A stretch of DNA of 64,000 bases from Novosphingopyxis sp965218915. GTDB taxonomy: Bacteria > Pseudomonadota > Alphaproteobacteria > Sphingomonadales > Sphingomonadaceae. Position numbers and translations under genes: made by a program. The notes beneath the pieces were generated by a model, which worked only from the letters and a program-made list of their open reading frames with translations, ran no database searches and was not told the DNA's origin. Shown here in pieces: positions 27,987 through 36,500 of this stretch. Every line of letters begins with the position of its first letter. The first letter of the stretch is position 1. The stretch spans positions 496,001-560,000 of the forward strand of contig NZ_OZ244708.1 in NCBI RefSeq assembly GCF_965218915.1, written 5' to 3'.

Positions 27987-30419
27987 ATGAACCGCTTTGC
28001 GCTGCTTTCGCTTTACCGTTCACTGACCCGCCACAAGCTTTATGCCGCGCTCAATATCGGCGGGCTGGCGGTTGGGATCGCCGTTTTCATCGTACTCGGC
28101 CTCTATGTCCGCTTTGAAACCAGTTATGAAAAATGGCTGCCCCGGCATGACGAGGTCTACGTCGTGGAGACGGTGTGGATGGACCCCGGCAGTCCGGTCA
28201 ACGGCGCTTATACCTACTCGATGGGAGGGCTGCTGAATCAGCTGCAGGAGGATTTCCCCGGCACGATCGGCGCCCGGATACTAGGCGGCGAGGAAGGCGG
28301 CATCGTCCGGCGCGGCAACAACGCCGTCACCGAGGATGTGGCGATGGTCGATCCGTCCTTCTTTAAAGTATTCGAATTGCCGATGGCGGACGGAAGCGGC
28401 GATGGCGCGCTGACGGACCCGAGTGCCGTCCTGATCAGCCAAAGCGCGGCGCGGCGCTATTTCGGAGACAGCGATCCCATCGGCCAGACGCTGATTGTCT
28501 CGATCTACGAGGAAAAGGATTACCGCGTCGCCGGTGTGTTCGAGGATTTGCCCGCCAACAGCGATTTCAAGCTTTCGGTCCTGACCCCGCTGCCCGTCGA
28601 CATGGAGCGGCAGAACTCCAACTGGTTTCACTGGGGCAGCACCAGCCTGCAGACGTATCTGCGCTTTCCGAACCCAGCCGCGGCCCGCGCCTTTGAAGAA
28701 AAGATGCCCGCTTTCGTAGATCGCCGCGGCAAGGCGGATATGGGTGACAATCCGTCGGGCACAGTCGGTATTCAATTGCTGCCGCTCGTCGATGCGCATC
28801 TGAAACCGCAAGGCATCGCCAGCGCCAGCGCAAAGCTGATCCTGATCACATTGGGACTGGTCGGGATATTTGCTCTGCTGATCGCGCTGATCAACTACAT
28901 CAATCTGGCCACCGCGCGCGCCAGTCTGCGAGCACGTGAGGTCGCCATGCGCAAGGTGTTGGGAGCAAACCGTGCCGCGGTCATGCGTCAGTTTTTGGCC
29001 GAAGCGGTTCTAACCGTGGCGGTTGCCTCGCTATTGGGCCTCATCATGGCCGAGCTAGGGCTGCCGCTGGTGAACGCGGCGGGAGGGTTGTCACTCTCCA
29101 TACCCTATCAATCCGTGGTGCCCGCGCTGGCCATACTCACGATAGTTGCGGGCCTGCTGGCGGGTGCCTATCCCGCGCTCATCCTGTCGCGCTTCCGCCC
29201 CGCTTCCGTGCTCGCCTCATCCCGGTCGCCCGGTGGTGGTCAGACAAGCACCCGCATTCGCGAAGCGCTGGTGGTGGCACAGTTCGGTCTCGCCATCGCC
29301 TTCCTGATCGGCACCGCTGTACTGGTGGCGCAGACGCGGTATGTGCGTGCAGCCGATATCGGCTTCCAGCGCGAGGGGCTGATGACCGTGCTTTCCTTGC
29401 GCGATAGCCTGGTCGAAGCTTCGCAAAAACGCGCTTTCATAGAAGAAGTGCGTGCGCTGCCGGCGGTAAGGGAAGCCGCGCTTGCCAACACCGTCGTTGG
29501 CGGTAGCGGCGCGCAAAATGCCGACAATGTGCCGTTGCCCGGCGTATCGGGATCGGGGCCGTCGCTGATTTGGGAGATCGTCGGACCGCATTTCTTCGAT
29601 GTCTATGGCACGTCGCTAGTCGCCGGACGCCTGTTCGATGATACTCGGCCGGCGGACAATAGCATGGGCGGCTCCACTGGGACCGAGATCAATATCGTCA
29701 TCAATCGTAAAGCAGTCGGCACCCTTGGATTCACTTCCCCGCAGGCAGCGATCGGCAAGACAGTGGGTGGTGACCGGCCGCGCACCATCATCGGTGTGGT
29801 CGGAGATATGGGTTTTTCGGGGCCGCGCGATCCGATCGAGGCCACCTATTATCGCTATGCCGCCGACCCTGCGCCGCTAGACAGTGCCATCGTCGCCTCG
29901 ATCCGGTTCACCGGCGATCCGCGTGCCGTCATGGCCGAGATCGAGACCATCTGGCAGCGCATGGTGCCGCAAGTCCCGTTCAATGCGCAGACGGCCGATC
30001 AGCGGCTGACCAAATTCTACGAGGATGACGACCGCGCCACGCGGCTGTTCGCCATCGGCGCCGGGCTTGCGGTTCTGATCGGCATGGTCGGGCTGTGGGG
30101 GCTGGCCTCGTTCAACACCGCGCGCCGGGTGAAGGAGATCGGCATTCGCAAGTCGCTCGGCGCCTCCTCTGCTGATATCGTCAAGCTTCTGGTCGGCCAG
30201 TTCCTGCGACCCGTCATTATCGCTAATCTGATCGCCTGGCCGCTGGCCTATTTTGCGATGGAGAAATGGCTGGCCGGGTTCGCCGACCGGATTGCGCTGT
30301 CGCCCATCTATTTTCTTGGCGCGAGCCTGCTCTCCTTGGCGATCGCCGTGCTGACCGTGCTCGGCCAGTCGCTGCGCGCAAGCCGGACGACGTCGGCCTG
30401 GGCGCTGCGATATGATTGA
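27987..30419 (+). CDS. MacB/FtsX-type ABC transporter permease (copy 2)
   Basis: An 810-residue permease, clearly paralogous along its whole length to the one at 20199. It has a first membrane segment NIGGLAVGIAVFIVLGLY, a large periplasmic domain, and the two FtsX cores LRAREVAMRKVLGANR and VKEIGIRKSLGASS. The last membrane helix region ends AMEKWLAGFADRIALSP. It lies 24 bp after the GIN-domain gene and overlaps the TolC-like gene by 8 bp. Together with adaptor, ATPase and channel it should form a MacAB-TolC-like pump. Substrate unknown. Confidence 0.93.
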   Translation: MNRFALLSLYRSLTRHKLYAALNIGGLAVGIAVFIVLGLYVRFETSYEKWLPRHDEVYVVETVWMDPGSPVNGAYTYSMGGLLNQLQEDFPGTIGARILGGEEGGIVRRGNNAVTEDVAMVDPSFFKVFELPMADGSGDGALTDPSAVLISQSAARRYFGDSDPIGQTLIVSIYEEKDYRVAGVFEDLPANSDFKLSVLTPLPVDMERQNSNWFHWGSTSLQTYLRFPNPAAARAFEEKMPAFVDRRGKADMGDNPSGTVGIQLLPLVDAHLKPQGIASASAKLILITLGLVGIFALLIALINYINLATARASLRAREVAMRKVLGANRAAVMRQFLAEAVLTVAVASLLGLIMAELGLPLVNAAGGLSLSIPYQSVVPALAILTIVAGLLAGAYPALILSRFRPASVLASSRSPGGGQTSTRIREALVVAQFGLAIAFLIGTAVLVAQTRYVRAADIGFQREGLMTVLSLRDSLVEASQKRAFIEEVRALPAVREAALANTVVGGSGAQNADNVPLPGVSGSGPSLIWEIVGPHFFDVYGTSLVAGRLFDDTRPADNSMGGSTGTEINIVINRKAVGTLGFTSPQAAIGKTVGGDRPRTIIGVVGDMGFSGPRDPIEATYYRYAADPAPLDSAIVASIRFTGDPRAVMAEIETIWQRMVPQVPFNAQTADQRLTKFYEDDDRATRLFAIGAGLAVLIGMVGLWGLASFNTARRVKEIGIRKSLGASSADIVKLLVGQFLRPVIIANLIAWPLAYFAMEKWLAGFADRIALSPIYFLGASLLSLAIAVLTVLGQSLRASRTTSAWALRYD

Positions 30420-31674
30420 AGGCCGCGCTCGGTCTTCGCTGCTTCTGTCGGCGGCACTAGCGGCAGCCGCGCCTGCTCAAGCAGAAACTCTGCGCGAGGC
30501 GATCGCTCTGGCCTATGCCACCAACCCGGTCCTCGCCGAAGCACGCGCCCGGCAGGCGGCGCTGGAGGAAGCACCCGAGCAGGCCCGCGCCGATGGCCGC
30601 CCGACGCTCTCCGCCGATGTCGGTGCCGGCTATAACAATAACGGCATCGGCAATGCGGGTAACGCGAACCTGCGCGTCACTTTGCCGATCTGGACGGGCG
30701 GGCGGGTGCCCTCCGCAGTGCGCGCGGCCAATGCCGATGTCGCGGCTGGCGAACAACGTGTGCGTGACCGCGAGGCTGCGGTTCTGGAACGGGTCGTGAC
30801 CGCCTATGCCGACCTTCTGTTCGCGCAGGCCTCGGTAGAGGTGGCACGGATCGGGATTGAACGGCTCGACCGGCAGGTGGACGAAGCGCGGTCCCGGTTC
30901 GATCTGGGCGAAGCAACACTGACGGACGTCGCGCAATTGCGCGCCCAGCGGGCCAATGTCCTCGCCAGCCTTGCCGATGCCGAAGCCGCCTTGACCAGCG
31001 CGGCGGCTACTTATCGCGCGGTGGTGGGGCAGTCGCCGGGCGATCTCGTTGCCACTGTTTCGCCGCCAGATGCGCTGCCGACCAACTTGCCTGAGGCGCG
31101 GCTTTCGGCGGAGGAGGCCAATCCGTTGCTGCTCGAACAGACCAGTATTGCCGATGCGTCCGCCGCGCGGATCCTCCGGGCACGAGCCGTTGGCGCTCCT
31201 TCGCTGGATCTGGCAGCTGGCTATGGCCGGGGCGCACAGCTCTCGGGCGGAGGTCTGCGCGGCTTCGAAAGCGAGGCGATGGTCGGACTATCGCTGAACC
31301 TACCGATCTTCACTGGCGGGCTGGTCCCGTCACGCGTGCGCGAGGCGGAGGCGACGTATTCGGCCGAGCGTTTCGCGACAGAAAGCGTCGAGCGCGAAGT
31401 GATTCGCGTCGTTGACACCGCCTGGGCCGCGCTGGAGGCCGCGCAGCTTCGCCTTCAGGCCAGCCGGGATGGGCTTGAGGCAGCCGAACTGGCGTTGGAC
31501 GGCGTGCGCGCCGAATATGAGTTCGGACTGCGCTCAACGATCGACATCCTCCTGGCAGACCAAAGCTACCGCGCCGCACAGCTGGCGCTCGCGCGCAGCC
31601 AAAGCGACGAACTGATCGCCCAAGCCAATCTGTTGCGGGCCGCGGGCCGGCTGGATGAAGGCGCCTATCTTTGA
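30412..31674 (+). CDS. TolC-family outer-membrane channel
   Basis: A 420-residue outer-membrane factor with a signal peptide (SSLLLSAALAAAAPAQA). Two repeated outer-membrane-efflux halves are visible: TLREAIALAYATNPVLAEARAR with LRVTLPIWTGGRVPSAVRAA, and later VGLSLNLPIFTGGLVPSRVREA. The second half also holds SRDGLEAAELALDGVRAEYEFG and STIDILLADQSY. These are the standard TolC landmarks (LPIFTGG loops and the RYxxG-like helix). Translation is coupled to the upstream permease by an 8-bp overlap. It is the last gene of the export operon. Confidence 0.94.
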   Translation: MIEGRARSSLLLSAALAAAAPAQAETLREAIALAYATNPVLAEARARQAALEEAPEQARADGRPTLSADVGAGYNNNGIGNAGNANLRVTLPIWTGGRVPSAVRAANADVAAGEQRVRDREAAVLERVVTAYADLLFAQASVEVARIGIERLDRQVDEARSRFDLGEATLTDVAQLRAQRANVLASLADAEAALTSAAATYRAVVGQSPGDLVATVSPPDALPTNLPEARLSAEEANPLLLEQTSIADASAARILRARAVGAPSLDLAAGYGRGAQLSGGGLRGFESEAMVGLSLNLPIFTGGLVPSRVREAEATYSAERFATESVEREVIRVVDTAWAALEAAQLRLQASRDGLEAAELALDGVRAEYEFGLRSTIDILLADQSYRAAQLALARSQSDELIAQANLLRAAGRLDEGAYL

Positions 31675-31771
31675 CGCTGGACGTATGAAGCGCCCGGCAT
31701 GTAGCAAACCGCCGTACTCACGCACAAAAACTGCTGGGCACCTCCGACGTTATCAAATTCGCCTGTCTGCG

Positions 31772-32110
31772 TCATCGCACACCGAAACCTTGTCGCAAAT
31801 TTTGCTGCTGGCTGCGGCCGAGCGGATAACTCCAGAGAAGCATGACCACGATAAGTTTGAGCGCGACGGGCAGAAGCGTCGCATCGCCGGGCGGCAGAAA
31901 CAGCGCCGCACCTTATACTGTAATCGATTCGGTCAACGCTGCCAGCATCACATGGTGCCTTTCGAAGCGGTGCGCCAGCCATGCCAATATGAAGAGCCCG
32001 CAACACTTACGAAAAGACCGATGATAAAACTGGCGCTAACATTCTCTGGCAAGAGCGGCACCTTGGAACGAAAAACATGATTGCCGCCGAGTTTACAGTA
32101 TCGGTTTTCG
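31772..32110 (-). pseudogene. Possible decayed membrane-protein gene
   Basis: Reading the minus strand across frames gives FILAWLAHRFERHHVMLAA followed, after a TAA stop, by AALFLPPGDATLLPVALKL and VVMLLWSYPLGRSQQ, ending at TGA 31772. A further stretch upstream (NVSASFIIGLFVSVAGS) is in another frame. These look like membrane helices of one protein broken by a stop and a frameshift. I do not recognise the family. The remainder of 31675-32468 shows no other gene. Confidence 0.35.
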
Positions 32111-32253
32111 CACCGGTACATCGCAGGAGCGGATAAATTCGAAGCTTTTGAGGCCAGCACTTAGCTGGAAGTAGGATGCTTTGGATCTTGGGCATAAGGC
32201 GGGAAGACGTTCGCAGCTAGCTAGGGCAGCTTTCGAGAGATCGAAAGGCGGTC

Positions 32254-32293
32254 ACGAATGACCACTATTGGGCGCTTTGCAGACCGGCTGCAA
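32254..32293. repeat. Dispersed degenerate repeat, copy A
   Basis: GAATGACC..ATTGGGCGCTTTGC then a one-base difference and GACCGGCTGC. The second copy is at 39056-39095. A weaker relative (GGGCGCTTTTGAGACCGGC) is near 44848. All three lie in gene-free, eroded intervals. Confidence 0.6.
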
Positions 32294-32468
32294 CTGGGCC
32301 GCAGGCGGAATGGCAGGTTATGGGCTGACCGACATTCGACAGCTGATTTAGTCCGCGCGATATTGCTACCCCGCCAAAGCCCTGCGGCAAGATGCTGCGC
32401 GGGCAAAACATGCATCGTTTCGATTCATCGGGAAAGGAAGAGCGCGCCCAAAGCAACGCTTTTCAGTT

Positions 32469-33530
32469 CTATCTTGCTTCGAACGTGATCGAGTTGCGCA
32501 TTTCTATCGTATTGACACCAACCGACATAGGCGTGCGCACGCCCGGGATGGCGGCGACATCAAAAAGTTCCACAATATCGCCCTCCATACGAATCCATTC
32601 GACGATATCACCCGTGGCGAGATTGATGATGACAATCCCGCACCAAGCATCGCCATCGCGCTTGGTAAGCTCTCGCTCCAGCGCCAACTCCTTGAACGAT
32701 CCGTCACGCGGCTTGGAAAGCGTCACGATAGCATGACCACGATGGATGGCGAGGCCGCGCATGAAACCGGGTGCAAACGCGATATCGCGGCTTTTACCGG
32801 TGGCGGGATCGATCGCTATCAGCTGTCCCCTACCGGAATCGAGCGCATAGAGCGTGCCATCCACCAAGCGCGGTGAATGTGGCATCGATAATCCCTCGCT
32901 GACGACCTCGTCGCTGGTTACATCAATGATCACACCGCCGCGATCGCGCCGCTCCCGCCATCCATTGACCAAGTCCGTGCGGCTGACCGCACTGACATAT
33001 TTCGGCTCTCCATTGAACATAGCGAGGCCATTCAGATGGCAGCGATCCTCGGGGGCCAGCTTGGATATGAAAGGCGGTTGCCAGATCGGAGCGAAACTGT
33101 GACGGAGATCGAGCCGCGCGAGACAGGAATATTTAGTGTTGACGAAGACCACCCGCCCTTTGTTATCGACACCCAACTCATGGACATCGACATCACCGGT
33201 AGTCTGCGCATTGCGGGGCACGAATACCGCGTCGAATGAACCATTGCCGAGTTCTCCCGGACGAAGCATGTTTTCCAAGCGCCAAATCTGGAAGTGAGAG
33301 CCGAGATAGAGCCGCCCGGCATGGAAAGATATGCCCATTGCCCGGGAATAATTCTGCTGGTTTAGCGAGATGCCGCCGTCCGGCAGCACGCCGACCAGAA
33401 ACAATTGCCCTGTCTGATAGGATGTGAACGCCAAACTGGTCTCATGGAGATGCAGCCAATCGGCCAGACCGCGCGAGACCGTTATATCGGTCTTGGGCGG
33501 CTTGGCGGGTGATATGGTTTCTTCAGTCAA
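32469..33530 (-). CDS. TIGR03032-type (DUF4915-like) protein
   Basis: A 353-residue soluble protein resembling the TIGR03032 family of six-bladed or similar propeller proteins of unknown function: LAFTSYQTGQLFLVG, FHAGRLYLGSHFQIWRLEN, DVHELGVDNKGRVVFVNT, HLNGLAMFNGEPKYVSAVS, SMPHSPRLVDGTLYALDSG, and the FAPGFMRGLAIHRGHAIVTLS blade. The frame opens with a TTG at 33530; no in-frame ATG precedes the homologous region. It starts 55 bp after the autotransporter stop on the same strand, so the two may be one transcript. Proteins of this family often neighbour secreted-protein or sulfotransferase genes; the role here is unknown. Confidence 0.8.
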   Translation of the reverse strand: MTEETISPAKPPKTDITVSRGLADWLHLHETSLAFTSYQTGQLFLVGVLPDGGISLNQQNYSRAMGISFHAGRLYLGSHFQIWRLENMLRPGELGNGSFDAVFVPRNAQTTGDVDVHELGVDNKGRVVFVNTKYSCLARLDLRHSFAPIWQPPFISKLAPEDRCHLNGLAMFNGEPKYVSAVSRTDLVNGWRERRDRGGVIIDVTSDEVVSEGLSMPHSPRLVDGTLYALDSGRGQLIAIDPATGKSRDIAFAPGFMRGLAIHRGHAIVTLSKPRDGSFKELALERELTKRDGDAWCGIVIINLATGDIVEWIRMEGDIVELFDVAAIPGVRTPMSVGVNTIEMRNSITFEAR

Positions 33531-33584
33531 GAAAATATCCGGAGTGGGGCACCGCAGCCATTGCGACCGCGATGCCCCACTTGA

Positions 33585-36500
33585 TCAGAACCGAATGCGA
33601 AGACCGGCGCGGCCGCCTGCGCCTTCAAGATCCGTTACGCCGTTATTGTCCTTAAACGAACGCCGGTAATTGCCCTCGAAGAAGCCGGAAATGCCGTCGG
33701 CACTTCCGATCGATAGACCCACGATCGCCTCGCCATAATCGTCGATATGATCATTCACGAAGCTGAACGACTGACCATTATTGGTGAATGTAACGCCGTC
33801 TTCGCCCTGAAATTCATGGACGTAATTGGCGCCGACATAGAAGGAGCCCTTGGTCGCTCCCGCCAAGCCAAACTGACCACCGACACGGGCACCGGCACGG
33901 CCGCGAAGACCATCGTCATCGTCAAAGTCGACGTTCGTAGCGCCCACATTGAACGAGTCGAAGTCGCTCTTCACGTAGGAGATGCTCACGGCTGGCTCGA
34001 CGAAGAATGTATCGCTGCCGAAGCGCACACCACCTTCGGCGCGGCCACCATAGGCGTCTCCCTTGACGTCACGGCTGAACCCGGCCGACTGGCCGTTCAC
34101 ATCGCCCCAGTAATAATCATATTTGCCTAAGGCATTGAAGAAGAAGTTCCCCGACGAATAACTGGCGTAGAGGCCTCCGTTGACGACATCGTAACGGATG
34201 CGATCGGCCGATCCGGCAAAGTTCTGCGAAGAGTTCAGATAGCCGCCGGTTACGCCAAAAGCGAAGCCACCCTTCTCACCGCTGGAACCGCCGAAATCGA
34301 CGCCGACCTGGCCACCGAAATAATCCTGCTGGAAGCCATTGGACAGCGTGCGCGTGCGCGAGAAATCGGTCACGTCACGATTATCTTTACGGGTATCGAC
34401 GGCGCCGTGGATTTGCACCCAAGTCCGTGCAGACGCATCGCCGCCACCAAAGCCCCAGAGCGCATCACGCCGTGCCCGCAACTGCGCGGAGATCACGTCG
34501 GCCGATTGCAGCCACAAGTTGCGAACACCTTCAACATAATTGAGCGTGCGGAACGCCGCATCGCTGGGCGCACCGACCAGATCGTAACGGCTGTTGGCCG
34601 CGTCGTAGACGACTTCCAGACGGACGAAGCCCTGCTCCTGTGAACCATTGGCAAGGCTGAAAGCACCGGCGTTGGATGCGGCGCCAACATCGACCAACGT
34701 ACCGCCATTGCCGAAGCTGAACAGATTGTCGTCTAGCGAATTGAGCACGATCGTCGTGTTGCCACTCGCCGCACCGCCAATGATAAGTCGATCATTGGTA
34801 TCACCAAAGGCGATGTCCAGACCGAGCTGGCTGTTGCCCGTGCCCGTGAAGCTGCCCGGCAAGGTAAGCGTGTCGCCCGCCCGGTCGTTTCGTAGATCGA
34901 CGAGACCGCCAGCATTGGTGAAGCTCTCCAGACCAGTGAAAGTTGGCGAGACTATCGCGGTCGCGCCGTTCCCAACCAGCACCGTGCCGCTGTTCACAAA
35001 ACTGTCGGTGCCAGCCCCGAAATCGGGATTTACGCCAACGACAAAGGTGCCGCTGTTATTCACGCTATCGGCACCATCGGTCAGGACTATGTCCGACGTC
35101 AGGCGGCCACTGTTGGTGATCGCGATCGGCCCACCCAGCGCCAGCACTGCAATGCCATTGGCATTGTTGGCGATGGTTCCGGCATTGCTCAGCGTGCTGC
35201 CGGTGATGGAATCGAGCGTGATGGAGTTGCCATCGGTGGCCTGGACGCTGCCGCCGCTTGCCACGGTTACCGCAGCGGTATCACCCGTTACGTAAAGCGC
35301 GTCGGTGCCCTCGCCCTGGGCAAGAACCCGACCGTTGACAGTCGCGGAAGCCGCTTCGGTTGCGGTCACGACTACCGCGCTGGAGCCATCGCCGCTGGCG
35401 AGAACATTGTTAACCGTTGCGCTGGCATCACCATCCGTGCCGGTGACGCGGATAGCATCGCCGAACCCGCCATAAAGTGCCTGGCCCGAGGTGCTTACGT
35501 TGCCCGTCGTGATAACCGAAGCGTTCGCGCCGGTCGCGATGATCGCGGCACGGGCGCTGTCGACATCGTCGTCCAGCGCTGCAACCGTCGAAACATTATT
35601 CGCAGTCACGTCCACATCACCGGTGTCGGATACCGCAATGATACCCGAACCGCCACGGCCGGAAGCCAGAATGCTGCCGGTGCTGGCGACCATAACATCG
35701 CCGCTATCGGACGAAGCATAAAGCGCGGTGCTCGCCTGCCCGGTGCTGCTGATGTCGGCACCGGAAACGCTGACGTCTCCGCCAGCCGCATAAGCCGAGA
35801 CACCCGTGGTGAGCTGCCCCGCCGTGCTTACCTGCGTAAAGCTGACGTCAGCGCCACCTTCTCCGCCAACGGCGGTGATGCCGTTGGAAGCGAAGCCCGC
35901 TGTGTCGATCGCGCCCGCGTCGACGGTGACGCCGCCATTGCGGGCTATCGCGTAGATGACGGTCGACTGATCGCCTGTGGTCGAGACCGTTCCGGTCGAA
36001 ACCGCCACGCTGCCATTATAGCTCTGCGCCGAGACACCATTTGCACGGTTGCCAGTGGTGGTCACATTGCCCGTGGCGACTGTAACGTCACCATCTGCGG
36101 CGTTTGCGTTAACCCCAACCGCGCCCAGGCCGACGGTCGAAAGGTCGCCGGAGGTGACGCTGACATTGCCCGTGCCCTGCGCGGTGGCGAGGATCGCCGA
36201 CGAAGTGGGCGAGAAGGAATAATTTCCGCCCTCCAGGCCTGCAGTCGAAACACTGCCCGTGGTAACAACCACGTCAGAGTCCGCACCGCCCGCCGCAAGC
36301 ACACCGTTGGAAAACTCACCCGTCGTCGAGATGTCGCCCACAGTGATATCTAGCGGACCATTGTTGCTCGCCACATCGACGGCATTGGCATTATCACCCG
36401 CCGTATTCACGTCGCCGCCGCCGGTCACGGTCACGCCGGTTTCTCCGCGGGCAATGATGCCGCGGCTGTTGTCGCCCGTCGTGGTAATCGTCCCGGTGGC

